Notes under the pieces: model-generated
The model's input: the letters and a program-made list of their open reading frames with translations, nothing else
Told to the model about the DNA's origin: nothing
Database searches by the model: none
Shown: positions 8,685 through 17,849 of the stretch, piece by piece
Numbering within the stretch: position 1 is the stretch's first letter
Layout of the letters: every line of letters starts with the position of its first letter
Made by a program: the position numbers and the translations under genes
Assembly: GCF_000190575.1 (NCBI RefSeq)
Contig: NC_015164.1
Coordinates: 3,306,501 to 3,370,500 of the forward strand
Length of the DNA stretch: 64,000 nucleotides
Direction: 5' to 3'
Source: Phocaeicola salanitronis DSM 18170
GTDB taxonomy: Bacteria; Bacteroidota; Bacteroidia; Bacteroidales; Bacteroidaceae

Positions 8685-9686
8685 TTATTTGATGTTCGGG
8701 TTCAGCTTGTTCCATTCAGAGATAGCAGGAAGAACGCCCATAGCGATTACTTCGTCACGCAATTCGCAGAGGTGAGCGTAGCTCTTGTCCAAAGCAGCTT
8801 GTTCTTCTGCAGTTCCGTTCAGAGCAGCGCAGTGGCAACCGTCAGCAGTGATTGAAGTTTCCCATGCCATCATGATGTGGTCGTACTTATCGTTTGAGAT
8901 ATATGTACCAGCCGGCCAGCGGAATGCCTTGCCACCCATAGCAGCACCAATCATTTCGATAGAAACGTATGCCGGGCTTTGGAATGAAGAACGTCCGCGC
9001 AATGCAATGATGTTAGCACCGCCTTTGGTTACTTTCTGTTGGATTTCTGCCCATTGTTCTTTGCTCAGAGCCTCAGTGCCGATGATGTCGGTCAACGGTT
9101 TGCCGTTAACTTTAGCAGTAGAAGCGAATACGGCCATTTGTTCGCCGTGGCCACCGTATGTGCGGCAGTTTTCAACAGCGTCCATAGGTACGTTGAAGTA
9201 TTTAGCCAGTTCACTGCGCAGACGGGTAGAGTCGAGAGCAGCCAAGGTAGTAACCTGTGAAGGTTTCAAGCCTGAGTACAACAACGTAATCAGACCGGTG
9301 ATATCAGCCGGGTTAAAGATGATAACGATGTGTTTTACATCCGGGCAATATTCTTTTACGTTCTTACCGAATTCTTCAGCGATAGCAGCGTTGCCTTTCA
9401 GCAAGTCTTCACGAGTCATGCCTGCCTTACGTGCTGCACCTCCTGAGTTCACGATATATTTGGCACCTGTCAGCGCTTCTTTGATGTCTGAAGTGAAGGT
9501 TACGTTTACGCCTTCGAAACCGCAGTGGTACAATTCTTCAGCTACGCCTTCCAAGCCCGGAGCATACGGGTCGTACAAGCAGATGTTAGGAGTCAAACCC
9601 ATCATAATGGCAGTCTGAGCCATGTTAGAACCGATCATGCCGGCAGCACCAACAATGGTAAGCTTTTCGTTTGTTACAAATTCCAT
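8685..9686 (-). CDS. mdh: Malate dehydrogenase
   Basis: NAD-dependent interconversion of malate and oxaloacetate; in Bacteroides it serves the reductive branch leading to fumarate and succinate. 333 residues. N-terminal Rossmann motif TIVGAAGMIGSN (glycine-rich loop), then VNSGGAARKAGMTREDLL in place of the more usual GxPRKPGMxRxDLL loop, and the catalytic histidine in TYGGHGEQM. It belongs to the lactate/malate dehydrogenase family. On the minus strand a TATCTTTG box (9736-9743) lies about 50 nt upstream of the start; a strong terminator follows the stop. Confidence 0.95.
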   Translation of the reverse strand: MEFVTNEKLTIVGAAGMIGSNMAQTAIMMGLTPNICLYDPYAPGLEGVAEELYHCGFEGVNVTFTSDIKEALTGAKYIVNSGGAARKAGMTREDLLKGNAAIAEEFGKNVKEYCPDVKHIVIIFNPADITGLITLLYSGLKPSQVTTLAALDSTRLRSELAKYFNVPMDAVENCRTYGGHGEQMAVFASTAKVNGKPLTDIIGTEALSKEQWAEIQQKVTKGGANIIALRGRSSFQSPAYVSIEMIGAAMGGKAFRWPAGTYISNDKYDHIMMAWETSITADGCHCAALNGTAEEQAALDKSYAHLCELRDEVIAMGVLPAISEWNKLNPNIK

Positions 9687-9901
9687 AATTCTATTATTTT
9701 AGTTAAGTGATGAATATTCTTTTTTTCTTTCGATGCAAAGATAAAAAAGTTCTTCGGAACTGTGCGCCTTTGTGTCAGGAAATATGGGAAAGAATAGGAT
9801 GTTTTCAACTTAATTACGGAAATATTTCACTATTTTTAAAAGACCGTCTCTCGTTTTGCTATGAGCACTTGGCAAATGGGAGAGGCAGTTCACAACTGCT
9901 C

Positions 9902-9997
9902 CCGAAAACGAAGATATACTGCATCGGCAAAGTAAGATATCTTCTAAGACGGTTTCAGTTATCTGAAACTGCGGATGCAGTATATCTTCGTTTTCGG
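9902..9997. repeat. 24-bp perfect inverted repeat with nested hairpin
   Basis: CCGAAAACGAAGATATACTG... at 9902-9925 is the exact complement of 9974-9997. The 48-nt space between holds a second hairpin (GTTTCAG-TTAT-CTGAAAC, 9952-9969), and GCAGTT/AACTGC (9885-9899) lies just upstream. The 425-bp gap 9687-10111 between mdh and uxuA has no credible ORF; this structure and the mdh promoter are what it holds. Confidence 0.8.
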
Positions 9998-10111
9998 AGG
10001 CAAATAACAGGGTATGTATTTGCATGTTTCGAATATTCTTGATAACTTTCGCCGTCTTTTTTCAAAGAACTGATAAAACTTACGAACTTAAAAACTCAAG
10101 AACTCGTATAT

Positions 10112-11305
10112 ATGATGGAAAAAACTTGGAGATGGTTTGGGAAGAAAGATAAGATTACACTTCCCATGTTGCGCCAAATCGGCGTAGAAGGTATTGTGAC
10201 AGCACTTCATGAAGTGCCCAACGGTGATATATGGACCGAGGAGGCTATTAATGACTTGAAGTCGTACATCGAATCGTACGGGTTGAGATGGTCGGTAGTG
10301 GAAAGCTTGCCGGTGTGCGAGGCTATCAAATATGCCGGTCCGGAACGCGACCAACTGATTGAGAACTATAAGGTGAGCCTTGCCAATCTGGGCAAATGCG
10401 GCGTGAAGACGGTATGTTATAATTTTATGCCGGTCATCGACTGGGTGCGTACCGACTTGCAGCATCCGTGGGCAGACGGTTCCAGTTCGTTGTATTTCGA
10501 CCGCGTACGTTTCGCTTATTTCGATACGATGATTCTGAAACGTAAAGGTGCCGAGGCGGACTATACGGAAGAAGAACTGCGCAAGGTGGCTGAACTGGAC
10601 AAAGTGATTACCGAAGCCGAGAAAGACGAACTGATTGATTCGATTATCGTGAAGACACAGGGATTCGTAAACGGAAATATCAAGGAAGGCGACAAGAATC
10701 CGGTGGCTATTTTCCGCAACCTGTTGGCTTTGTATGACGGAATCGACCGTGCTGCGTTGCGTGAGAACATGCGTTATTTCCTGGCTGCCATTATGCCGGT
10801 ATGCGAAGAATACGGCGTGAATATGTGTGTGCATCCCGATGACCCTCCTTTCCAGATTTTGGGCTTGCCACGTATTGTGACCAATGAAGAGGATATTGCT
10901 TGGTTCTTGAATGCTGTAGACAATCCGCACAATGGCTTGACTTTCTGTGCCGGTTCGCTCAGCGCAGGCGAGCATAACGATACGCGTGAATTGGCGAAGA
11001 AGTTTGCTTCGCGTACGCATTTTGTACATCTGCGCAGTACGGCGGCTATGCCGGGCGGCAATTTTATCGAAAGTTCGCACTTGGAAGGTCGTGGTCATGT
11101 AATCGACTTGATTCGTATTTTCGGACAAATAAAGCCGGGGCTTCCGATGCGTGTAGACCATGGGCGCACGATGTTGGGCGATGAAGACAAAGGCTACAAT
11201 GCCGGCTATTCGTTCCACGGCCGTATGTTGGCTTTGGCGCAGGTAGAAGGCATGATGGCTGTAGTGGAAGACGAGATGAAACGGAATATTAAAGTGGAAT
11301 ACTGA
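10112..11305 (+). CDS. uxuA: Mannonate dehydratase
   Basis: Dehydrates D-mannonate to 2-keto-3-deoxygluconate in glucuronate breakdown. 397 residues (MEKTWRWFGKKDKITLPMLRQ; ATG at 10112 or 10115). Family features: N-terminal WRWFG, a central metal-site region with CVHPDDPP, then HFVHLRS and the C-terminal part with RVDHGRTMLGD and AGYSFHGRMLAL. The partner uxuB, usually adjacent in Bacteroides, is not next to it here; the downstream neighbours are repeats and the biotin genes. The leader just before the ATG (ACTTAAAAACTCAAGAACTC) is of the same kind as the one before the fructokinase gene. Confidence 0.96.
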   Translation: MMEKTWRWFGKKDKITLPMLRQIGVEGIVTALHEVPNGDIWTEEAINDLKSYIESYGLRWSVVESLPVCEAIKYAGPERDQLIENYKVSLANLGKCGVKTVCYNFMPVIDWVRTDLQHPWADGSSSLYFDRVRFAYFDTMILKRKGAEADYTEEELRKVAELDKVITEAEKDELIDSIIVKTQGFVNGNIKEGDKNPVAIFRNLLALYDGIDRAALRENMRYFLAAIMPVCEEYGVNMCVHPDDPPFQILGLPRIVTNEEDIAWFLNAVDNPHNGLTFCAGSLSAGEHNDTRELAKKFASRTHFVHLRSTAAMPGGNFIESSHLEGRGHVIDLIRIFGQIKPGLPMRVDHGRTMLGDEDKGYNAGYSFHGRMLALAQVEGMMAVVEDEMKRNIKVEY

Positions 11306-11313
11306 TTATTTTT

Positions 11314-11392
11314 GAAACGCAGATTTTCGCAGATTAACGCAGATTCATTTTAAATTATTATATTTGCGAAAATCTGCGTTAATCTGCGTTTC
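11314..11392. repeat. GCAGATT-type palindromic repeat, copy 1
   Basis: Three GCAGATT units at 10-11 bp spacing (starting GAAACGCAGATTTTCGC) face three inverted AATCTGC units ending at 11392, with an AT-rich loop. Could act as a terminator for uxuA. Related copies are at 11825, 14171, 29944 and 30689. Confidence 0.85.
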
Positions 11393-11407
11393 AATTAAAA
11401 TAACGGC

Positions 11408-11926
11408 ATGAAGAAGGTTTGTTTACATAAGGCGTGCAGTATCCGGTTCCGTCGGTGGAGCCGGAAGGGGTATGCCGTGTTCGTGAGTCTGCGCATTGTT
11501 GTGACAATCGGGCATGTATGCCGGAGCATTGCCGATGCTGCATTGAGCAAGAACAAATCTTTTTCTGCCGGGAACCGGGAACAGAGAACGTCCGTTGACG
11601 AGAGAATGGCGGAAGATGCTGTAGATGACGGTGGCGGAGGAATCTTAGTGTCCGCATCTCAGGTAGTGAATGCCGTATTGCTTCTGTTCTTGATGCAGAG
11701 AGTGGTATCGGTTTCGGGTAAATCTGTTGTTTGTCCGGAGCGTTATATACCTTTATATAATATAGGAAGCGGAATGGGAAAGGCTCGCAAGCGGGTTTCT
11801 CTCATTCCGCTTTTAATGTTTTTTGAAACGCAGATTAGCGCAGATTTTCGCAGATATAATTATTTTTTATTTGCGAAAATCTGCGCTAATCTGCGTTTCA
11901 GCCTAAAGACTTATAAGCTCAAATGA
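11408..11926 (+). CDS. Small basic protein of unknown function upstream of bioB
   Basis: 172-codon ORF. The first 60 residues ([20 protein letters not shown] ... [18 protein letters not shown]) look like a genuine small basic protein; I recall similar RFxRWSRKxYAxFxSLG sequences as Bacteroidales hypotheticals but cannot verify it here. The C-terminal third is doubtful: it reads through a rho-independent terminator (11768-11818) and a GCAGATT repeat and ends by overlapping the bioB start by 4 nt. Either the real protein ends earlier through a frameshift, or repeats have extended the frame. Confidence 0.45.
   Translation: MKKVCLHKACSIRFRRWSRKGYAVFVSLRIVVTIGHVCRSIADAALSKNKSFSAGNREQRTSVDERMAEDAVDDGGGGILVSASQVVNAVLLLFLMQRVVSVSGKSVVCPERYIPLYNIGSGMGKARKRVSLIPLLMFFETQISADFRRYNYFLFAKICANLRFSLKTYKLK
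11768..11818 (+). terminator. Terminator-like hairpin inside the ORF upstream of bioB
   Basis: AGCGGAATG (11768-11776) pairs with CATTCCGCT (11803-11811), followed by TTTAATGTTTTTT. It lies 105 nt before the bioB start, so it could attenuate or stop transcription into the biotin genes. Confidence 0.7.
11825..11899. repeat. GCAGATT-type palindromic repeat, copy 2
   Basis: Same build as copy 1: GAAACGCAGATTAGCGCAGA rightwards, with inverted units ending CTGCGTTTC at 11899. It lies 23 nt before the bioB ATG. Confidence 0.85.
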
Positions 11927-12879
11927 TAGAAAGAGTAGAGAAAGCTGTTTACGAAGGGAAGCCGCTTCAGCCCGATGAGGTGCTGAGGGTTGCCGAAGAA
12001 ACCCCGTTGGACGTGTTGTGTGAGGTGGCACATCGGATTACGGTGAGGTGTGCTTCACGGAAGTTTGATATGTGTTCCATTATCAATGCGAAATCGGGGC
12101 GGTGTCCGGAGAATTGCAAATGGTGTGCCCAGTCTGCGTATTATGATACGGGCGTGCAGGTATATGGTCTGGTCTCGGAAGAAGAATGCCTTCGTCATGC
12201 CCGTGCCAACGAAGCGCAAGGCGTGAACCGTTTCTCGCTGGTGACCAGCGGCAAGCGTCCTTCGGATAAGGAGATAAAGGTTTTGTGCGAGCGTTTCGCT
12301 TATTTGCGTATGCATAGCGGGATACATTTATGCGCTTCGTTGGGTCTTGCCGATGAGGCTCAGTTACGTGCTTTGCATGAGGCGGGCGTTACCCGCTATC
12401 ATTGCAACCTGGAGACGGCACCTTCTTATTTCGGGAATCTCTGCACCACCCATACGCAGGCAGAGAAAATAGAGACCATCCGGGCGGCGTGCCGCATAGG
12501 GATGGAAGTGTGCAGCGGAGGCATCATCGGGATGGGCGAGACGATGCGTCATCGGGTGGAATTGGCTTTTACGTTGCACGGGTTGGATATACAGTCTATT
12601 CCACTTAACCTGTTGCAGCCGATAAAAGGGACGCCGTTGGAAAAAGTCGCTCCTTTATCGGAAGAAGAGGTATTGCGCACGGTAGCAATGTTCCGGCTGG
12701 TAAATCCCGAAGCTTATCTGCGCTTTGCCGGAGGGCGTTCAAGGTTAAGCGAGGCGTGCGTGAGCCGTGCGTTGTATGCCGGAATCAATTCGGCGATTGT
12801 GGGCGATTTGCTTACCACGCTGGGTTCGAAGGTACAAGAAGATGTAGAACGGATAAAAAATGCAGGTTATGAATGTTGA
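11923..12879 (+). CDS. bioB: Biotin synthase
   Basis: Radical-SAM enzyme inserting sulfur into dethiobiotin, last step of biotin synthesis. 318 residues. The SAM cluster motif is [11 protein letters not shown] (C61, C65, C68). Further family motifs: [29 protein letters not shown] with the cluster ligand Cys, [11 protein letters not shown], and FAGGR with the Arg that binds the 2Fe-2S cluster. First gene of bioB-A-F-G-C-D; its last 20 nt overlap the longest bioA frame. Confidence 0.97.
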   Translation: MIERVEKAVYEGKPLQPDEVLRVAEETPLDVLCEVAHRITVRCASRKFDMCSIINAKSGRCPENCKWCAQSAYYDTGVQVYGLVSEEECLRHARANEAQGVNRFSLVTSGKRPSDKEIKVLCERFAYLRMHSGIHLCASLGLADEAQLRALHEAGVTRYHCNLETAPSYFGNLCTTHTQAEKIETIRAACRIGMEVCSGGIIGMGETMRHRVELAFTLHGLDIQSIPLNLLQPIKGTPLEKVAPLSEEEVLRTVAMFRLVNPEAYLRFAGGRSRLSEACVSRALYAGINSAIVGDLLTTLGSKVQEDVERIKNAGYEC

Positions 12880-14194
12880 TAAACTTGTTGATAAGTTCGA
12901 CCGCGACCATTTGTGGCATCCTTACACATCGGCGGTCGACCCGTTGCCTACGTACAAGGTAAAACGGGCGGAAGGATGCGTGATAACATTGGCGGACGGT
13001 ACCCGGCTGATAGACGGCATGTCTTCGTGGTGGTGCGCCGTGCATGGGTACAACCGCCCCGAACTGAACGAGGCTATCGAAAGGCAGTTGAAAGACATGG
13101 CACACGTAATGTTCGGCGGCTTGACTCATGAGCCAGCCATTGCCTTAGGCAAGAAGCTGTTGCAGATAGTTCCGCCCTCGATGCGGCACATCTTTTATGC
13201 CGACAGCGGTTCGGTGGCGGTAGAGGTTGCGCTGAAAATGGCGGTGCAATACCAATATGCGATGGGACATTCCGGAAAGAGTAATTTTGTGACCATCCGT
13301 TCGGGATATCATGGAGATACGTGGAACGCCATGTCGGTGTGCGATCCGGTGACGGGGATGCACAGCCTGTTTGGTCCGGCATTGCCGGTACGCTGGTTCG
13401 CACCGGCTCCCGAAAGCCATTTCGGAGGCGAGTGGGACGAAAGCGATATTCTTCCGTTGCGGGGGATTATGGAAAAGCATCACGAAGAACTGGCAGGACT
13501 GATACTGGAACCCATCGTACAGGGTGCGGGCGGCATGCGTTTCTATCATCCGCAATACCTGCGCGAGGCGGCGAAGCTGTGCCGTGAATACGGTGTCCTG
13601 TTGCTTTTCGACGAGATAGCCACCGGTTTCGGGCGTACCGGAAAACTGTTCGCCTGGGAACATGCCGGCGTAGAGCCGGACATTATGTGCATCGGAAAGG
13701 CGTTGACCGGAGGGTATATGACGTTTTCGGCGGTGCTTGCCAATGCAAGAGTGGCGGAAGGCATTTCATCGTGCGAGCCTCGTGTGTTTATGCACGGTCC
13801 TACGTTTATGGGCAATCCGTTGGCTTGCTCGGTGGCGTGCGCTTCGATTGACCTGTTGTTGTCGTATGGCTGGCAGGAGAAAGTGGAGCGCATCGAGGCG
13901 CAACTGCGCAGGGAGTTGGAACCTGCCCGTATGCTTCCGCAAGTGGCGGATGTGCGGGTCTTGGGAGCCATCGGAGTGATTGAAACGAAACGGGAGGTGG
14001 ACATGGCATGGATGCAACGCCGCTTTGTGGAGGAAGGCATTTGGATACGCCCCTTTGGCAGGCTGGCATACGTAATGCCTCCCTTCGTCATCTCCCCCGA
14101 TGAACTGACGAAGCTCACTTCGGGGCTGGTGAAGATAGTGAGTGAAACGAAGCTTGATTCAGATTTGCCTGAAACGCAGATTAGCGCAGATTGA
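12860..14194 (+). CDS. bioA: Adenosylmethionine-8-amino-7-oxononanoate aminotransferase
   Basis: PLP enzyme that uses SAM as amino donor to turn KAPA into DAPA. 444 residues; the start is either 12860 or, giving [19 protein letters not shown], 12869. Visible motifs: [22 protein letters not shown], the aspartate in [15 protein letters not shown] and the PLP lysine K280 in [11 protein letters not shown]. The end is odd: the last seven residues (ETQISAD) and the stop codon are encoded by the start of a GCAGATT repeat, so the original stop has been replaced. Overlaps the bioB end, so translation is probably coupled. Confidence 0.96.
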   Translation: MQVMNVDKLVDKFDRDHLWHPYTSAVDPLPTYKVKRAEGCVITLADGTRLIDGMSSWWCAVHGYNRPELNEAIERQLKDMAHVMFGGLTHEPAIALGKKLLQIVPPSMRHIFYADSGSVAVEVALKMAVQYQYAMGHSGKSNFVTIRSGYHGDTWNAMSVCDPVTGMHSLFGPALPVRWFAPAPESHFGGEWDESDILPLRGIMEKHHEELAGLILEPIVQGAGGMRFYHPQYLREAAKLCREYGVLLLFDEIATGFGRTGKLFAWEHAGVEPDIMCIGKALTGGYMTFSAVLANARVAEGISSCEPRVFMHGPTFMGNPLACSVACASIDLLLSYGWQEKVERIEAQLRRELEPARMLPQVADVRVLGAIGVIETKREVDMAWMQRRFVEEGIWIRPFGRLAYVMPPFVISPDELTKLTSGLVKIVSETKLDSDLPETQISAD

Positions 14195-14276
14195 CGCGGA
14201 TTATCTTTTTAGGGAATAGATGACTCAGGAAATAATTAATCTTCAATCTGTGTTAATCTGCGAAAATCTGTGTTTC
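14171..14276. repeat. GCAGATT-type palindromic repeat, copy 3, overlapping the bioA end
   Basis: GAAACGCAGATTAGCGCAGA, then a variable 50-nt middle, then inverted units ending in TGTGTTTC at 14276. The first 24 bp are the last codons and stop of bioA. It occupies nearly all of the bioA-bioF gap. Confidence 0.85.
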
Positions 14277-14299
14277 AATTAGAACAAAACAAACGTAGT

Positions 14300-15472
14300 A
14301 TGCAAGAAGAACAGATTTTACACGCATTGGCGCGGGAAGGCAACCTGCGCACCTTGCCCGAAGCGGAACACGATGGGGTATGGATTGGGCAAGACGGACG
14401 GCGGATGCTGAACGTTGCGTCGAACGATTATTTGGGGCTGGCTTCCGACAGAGGCTTGCAAGAGGAGTTTCTCCGCGGTGTGCCGGAGAGAGACCGCCTG
14501 CTTTCGGCTTCCTCTTCCCGTTTGCTGACGGGCAATTTTGCGGTGCACCGCGAATTGGAAGTGTTGCTTGCCGGACGGTTCGGGCGTGAAAGTGCCTTGA
14601 CGTTCAGCAGCGGTTATCACCTGAACACGGGCATCCTGCCCGCTGTGGCGGATGGGCATACGCTGATACTTGCCGACAAGCTGGTGCACGCCAGCCTGAT
14701 AGACGGCATCCGCTTGTCGGCGGCGCGATGCATCCGCTACCGCCATCAGGATTACAGGCAGTTGCAGAGCCTGGTGGAGAAACATCATGCCGCTTTCAGC
14801 AGGCTTATCATCGTGACCGAAAGCGTGTTCAGTATGGACGGCGATGTGGCTCCGCTTGCCGCACTGGCGGAGCTGAAGAAGGCTTATCCGAATGTGATGC
14901 TTTACGTCGATGAGGCACATGCCGTCGGCGTGCGGGGCAGGCACGGGCTGGGCATAGCCGAAGAGCAGGGCTGTCTGGCGGACATTGATTTCTTGTGCGG
15001 CACGTTCGGCAAGGCGCTGGCTTCGGTTGGGGCATACGTAGTGTGCAGCCGTTTGATGCACGATTATTTGGTCAACCGGATGCGGACGCTTATCTTTACC
15101 ACGGCGCTTCCGCCGCTCAACGTGGCGTGGACCAAATTCGTTTTTTCGCGGCTGGACGGGTGGAAAGACCGCCGCATCCGGTTAGCTTCGATGGCGGAGA
15201 AGGTGCGCGGAGCAGTCCGCCGGGCGGGTTATCCTTGTCCTTCGGAGAGCCACATTGTTCCGTTGGTGGTGGGTGAGAGCGAAAAGACTGTCCTCAAGGC
15301 GGCGGAGATGCGGCAGAACGGGTTTTATGTCCTCCCCGTCCGTCCGCCCACGGTTCCCGAAGGCACCTCACGCCTGCGCCTGTCGCTCACGGCGGCATTG
15401 CCCGAAGCAGAGGTGGAACGGCTGGTAGAAGCCATTGAAGCCCCCTCAATTCCCTCCGAAGGGGGGACTTAA
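14300..15472 (+). CDS. bioF: 8-amino-7-oxononanoate synthase
   Basis: PLP enzyme condensing pimeloyl-ACP with alanine to KAPA. About 390 residues from the ATG at 14300 (MQEEQILHALAREGN); an upstream ATG at 14270 lies inside a repeat and is unlikely. Motifs: NDYLGLASD, SSRLLTGN, FSSGYHLN, YVDEAHAVGVRG and the PLP lysine in CGTFGKALASVGAY. The last codons (SIPSEGGT) run through a CCCTCCGAAGGGGGG inverted repeat, so the C-terminus also seems altered by a repeat. Confidence 0.95.
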   Translation: MQEEQILHALAREGNLRTLPEAEHDGVWIGQDGRRMLNVASNDYLGLASDRGLQEEFLRGVPERDRLLSASSSRLLTGNFAVHRELEVLLAGRFGRESALTFSSGYHLNTGILPAVADGHTLILADKLVHASLIDGIRLSAARCIRYRHQDYRQLQSLVEKHHAAFSRLIIVTESVFSMDGDVAPLAALAELKKAYPNVMLYVDEAHAVGVRGRHGLGIAEEQGCLADIDFLCGTFGKALASVGAYVVCSRLMHDYLVNRMRTLIFTTALPPLNVAWTKFVFSRLDGWKDRRIRLASMAEKVRGAVRRAGYPCPSESHIVPLVVGESEKTVLKAAEMRQNGFYVLPVRPPTVPEGTSRLRLSLTAALPEAEVERLVEAIEAPSIPSEGGT

Positions 15473-15480
15473 ATACATAT

Positions 15481-15603
15481 GTCACGCCGGATTTGCAATC
15501 CGGTGTAATCAACTTTGCGGATTTGTAATCCGCATCACCGGCTAATGGTTTCGGATTACAAATCCGATTCTTCAATTACGCCGGATTGCAAATCCGGCGT
15601 GAC
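15481..15603. repeat. 123-bp palindrome made of four hairpins
   Basis: Outer arms GTCACGCCGGATTTGCAATC and its near complement at the end enclose two more hairpins (GCGGATTTGTAATCCGC at 15517 and TCGGATTACAAATCCGA at 15551). Every arm is itself a palindrome around the motif CGGATTTGYAATCCG. It fills the first half of the 208-bp bioF-bioG gap; the rest (15604-15680) shows nothing clear. Confidence 0.85.
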
Positions 15604-15680
15604 AACAGCTGGAAAGCTTGCTGCACAATGCAGGACGGATTCCCATTAGAATGTAACAAAATGGTTTGTGAAAAAACAAT

Positions 15681-16346
15681 ATGGAACAACGATTTATAAA
15701 GAAAGAAAACAATCCCCGGCTGCTGCTTTTCTTTGCAGGGTGGGGAAGTGACGAACACCTGTTCAGCCGTCCGGTGGAAGACGGGTACGATTATCTGTTG
15801 TGTTTCGATTACCGCACGTTGGATTTCGACTATTCGCTGCTGGACGGTTATCGCGAAATCCGCCTGCTAGCTTGGTCGATGGGCGTGTGGGTTGCCGGAC
15901 AAATCTTGACAGGCAAGGATTATCCGTGGCAGATGAGGCTTGCCGTAGGCGGTACTCCCTTCCCGATAGATGACCGGAAGGGAATCCCCGAAGCTATCTT
16001 CCGCGCTACGCTGGAGAATTTTTCGGATGCGGCGTTGGTGCGTTTCCGCCGGCGCATTTGCGGGACGGCGGAGCAGGTGAAAGAATTTCTGTCGCACGCG
16101 CCTTACCGTCCGGTACCGGAATTGCACGAAGAGCTGCAGGCGTTAGAGCAGTACGTGCGCCGTCCGTCCGCTCCTTTCGTATGGGACAAGGCAATCGTCG
16201 GGACGGGCGATAAAATCTTTCCTCCTGCCAACCAGCGTGAGGCATGGAGGGGGACTGCGGTCATTGAAAAAGACGTGGCGCATTACGGCGGCGCATTGTT
16301 CGACCGCCTGCTTTCGGGAGAGGAGGCTGTATGGACAAGGCACTGA
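15681..16346 (+). CDS. bioG: BioG-type pimeloyl-[ACP] methyl ester esterase (DUF452)
   Basis: Removes the methyl group from pimeloyl-ACP methyl ester and so ends the BioC-started pimelate route; BioG replaces BioH in many Bacteroidetes. 221 residues, alpha/beta hydrolase: FFAGWGSDEHLF near the oxyanion region, nucleophile S66 in LLAWSMGVW, an aspartate in GTGDKIFPP and a histidine in VAHYGG as the likely triad. Its last 16 nt overlap bioC, the partner enzyme, which supports the assignment. Confidence 0.92.
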   Translation: MEQRFIKKENNPRLLLFFAGWGSDEHLFSRPVEDGYDYLLCFDYRTLDFDYSLLDGYREIRLLAWSMGVWVAGQILTGKDYPWQMRLAVGGTPFPIDDRKGIPEAIFRATLENFSDAALVRFRRRICGTAEQVKEFLSHAPYRPVPELHEELQALEQYVRRPSAPFVWDKAIVGTGDKIFPPANQREAWRGTAVIEKDVAHYGGALFDRLLSGEEAVWTRH

Positions 16347-17083
16347 TCCGTCATCGTTTTGCCAAGGCTTCGGGCAGTTATCCGCGTCAGGCATTTGTGC
16401 AACGCGACATTGCTTTGCGTATGGCAGACCTGATAGGGCGGTATGTGTCGCCGGACTCGCATCGCCGGGTGCTCGAAATCGGATGCGGAACCGGATTGTT
16501 CACCCGTGCCTATTTGCACCGCTGGTGTCCGGAGCGGCTGGTGCTGAACGACCTTTGTCCTGAAGTGGAGCCTTATTTCGCCGACTTGCTGGGCGGGCAG
16601 GTAAGTTTTGTGGCAAAGGATGCCGAGGCGCTTGATTTCCCTTCCGGCCAGGATTTGATTATGTCGTGCTCGGCACTGCAGTGGTTCGATGCGCCCGAAC
16701 GTTTCTTGTTGGGATGCCGCAAGCTGTTGTCCGGCCGTGGTTATCTTGCCTTCAGCACCTTCGGTCCCCGCAATGCCGAAGAAATCCGTGCGCTGACAGA
16801 TGCCGGGCTTCCTTACCGTCCGTTGGACGAACTGAAGGTGGCACTATCCGAGGCATATCACATCGTCCATGCTTCAGAAGCATGTGTGCAGCTTTCTTTC
16901 CCGACTCCGCTGGACGTGCTGAGGCATCTGAAAGATACGGGTGTGACAGGCATCCGTCCCTGCCATTGGACACGGGAGAAGCTGGCAGACTTCAGTATGC
17001 GTTATGCCGGACGTTATGCGGCATCCGGCGGAGGCGTCACGCTGACGTATCATCCTATATATATAATATGTGTAAAATATTAA
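16331..17083 (+). CDS. bioC: Malonyl-ACP O-methyltransferase
   Basis: Methylates malonyl-ACP so that the fatty-acid machinery can build the pimeloyl chain. 250 residues, class I SAM methyltransferase: RFAKASGSYPRQAFVQ at the N-terminus is typical of BioC, motif I is VLEIGCGTGLFT, and SCSALQWFDAPERFL is the motif IV region (LQW is characteristic). C-terminal part has DVLRHLKDTGVTG, as in other BioC proteins. It overlaps bioG at its start. Confidence 0.95.
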   Translation: MDKALIRHRFAKASGSYPRQAFVQRDIALRMADLIGRYVSPDSHRRVLEIGCGTGLFTRAYLHRWCPERLVLNDLCPEVEPYFADLLGGQVSFVAKDAEALDFPSGQDLIMSCSALQWFDAPERFLLGCRKLLSGRGYLAFSTFGPRNAEEIRALTDAGLPYRPLDELKVALSEAYHIVHASEACVQLSFPTPLDVLRHLKDTGVTGIRPCHWTREKLADFSMRYAGRYAASGGGVTLTYHPIYIICVKY

Positions 17084-17086
17084 TAT

Positions 17087-17165
17087 GAACACAGAGGCGC
17101 AGAGGCACAGAGTCTTTTATTTTTTAGGAGGAAAATATTCTTTGTGTCTCCGTGTCTCTGTGTTC
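17087..17165. repeat. ACACAGAG-type palindromic repeat between bioC and bioD
   Basis: GAACACAGAGGCGCAGAGGC is answered by inverted units ending in GTGTCTCTGTGTTC at 17165. Same plan as the GCAGATT repeats (short units repeated about every 10 bp, then inverted) but a different unit. It fills the bioC-bioD gap. Confidence 0.8.
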
Positions 17166-17184
17166 AGTCTAAAAGAAAGAAACA

Positions 17185-17826
17185 ATGAAAGACAATGTGT
17201 ATTTTGTAAGTGGCATTGATACCAATATCGGCAAGAGTTATGCCACGGGTTATCTGGCGCGGAAGTGGAACGAAGCAGGCATCCGCACCATTACGCAAAA
17301 GCTTGTACAGACGGGTAATGAAGACGTATCGGAAGACATCGCGCTGCACCGCCGGCTGATGGGCACGGGCTGGCTCCCCGAAGATGACGATCGGCTGACG
17401 ATGCCCGAGATATTCAGTTATCCCTGTTCGCCGCACTTGGCGGCGGAGATAGACCGCCGCCCGATTGATTTCGATAAGATAGAGCGGGCTACGCAAACGC
17501 TGAGCGGACGCTATGACGCCGTGTTGCTGGAGGGAGCGGGAGGGCTGATGGTGCCCTTGACCCGCGATTTGCTGACCATTGATTACATTGCCCGGCATCA
17601 TTATCCGTTGGTGTTTGTTACCTCGGGCAGGCTGGGGAGCATCAACCATTTGTTGCTGAGCCTGGAGGCGGCAGACCGGCGGGGCATCCGTCTGCATACG
17701 CTGGTTTATAACCTTTTCCCCGAAGAAGATGATGCACTGATTCGCCAAGACACGGAGGAGTATATCCGGCATTTGCTGAAGGAGAAATATCCGGAGGCGC
17801 GTCTGGAAGTGGTGCCGTGCCTCTGA
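17185..17826 (+). CDS. bioD: Dethiobiotin synthetase
   Basis: ATP-dependent carboxylation and ring closure of DAPA. 213 residues. The P-loop is VSGIDTNIGKSYATGY (the family norm is GTDTxxGKT; Ser replaces Thr). Other motifs: TQKLVQTGN for substrate binding, LLEGAGGLMVPL, and VTSGRLGSINHLLLSLEA. Last gene of the biotin set, 24 nt after the repeat that separates it from bioC. Confidence 0.95.
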   Translation: MKDNVYFVSGIDTNIGKSYATGYLARKWNEAGIRTITQKLVQTGNEDVSEDIALHRRLMGTGWLPEDDDRLTMPEIFSYPCSPHLAAEIDRRPIDFDKIERATQTLSGRYDAVLLEGAGGLMVPLTRDLLTIDYIARHHYPLVFVTSGRLGSINHLLLSLEAADRRGIRLHTLVYNLFPEEDDALIRQDTEEYIRHLLKEKYPEARLEVVPCL

Positions 17827-17849
17827 CCGGATAAAAACAATGCGTCCAG

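Noticed and set aside
8396..8692. 98-codon plus-strand frame downstream of the porin gene
   Set aside because: It is made of the 128-bp element, the MITE and the mdh terminator, all non-coding structures.
9707..10042. 111-codon plus-strand frame between mdh and uxuA
   Set aside because: It runs over the mdh promoter and the 24-bp inverted repeat and has no protein-like character.
10088..11218. 376-codon minus-strand frame opposite uxuA
   Set aside because: uxuA is unmistakable on the plus strand; the antisense frame has no recognisable motif.
11314..11899. GCAGATT units as a CRISPR array
   Set aside because: Units are 7-10 bp, face each other in palindromes and have no spacers of constant length.
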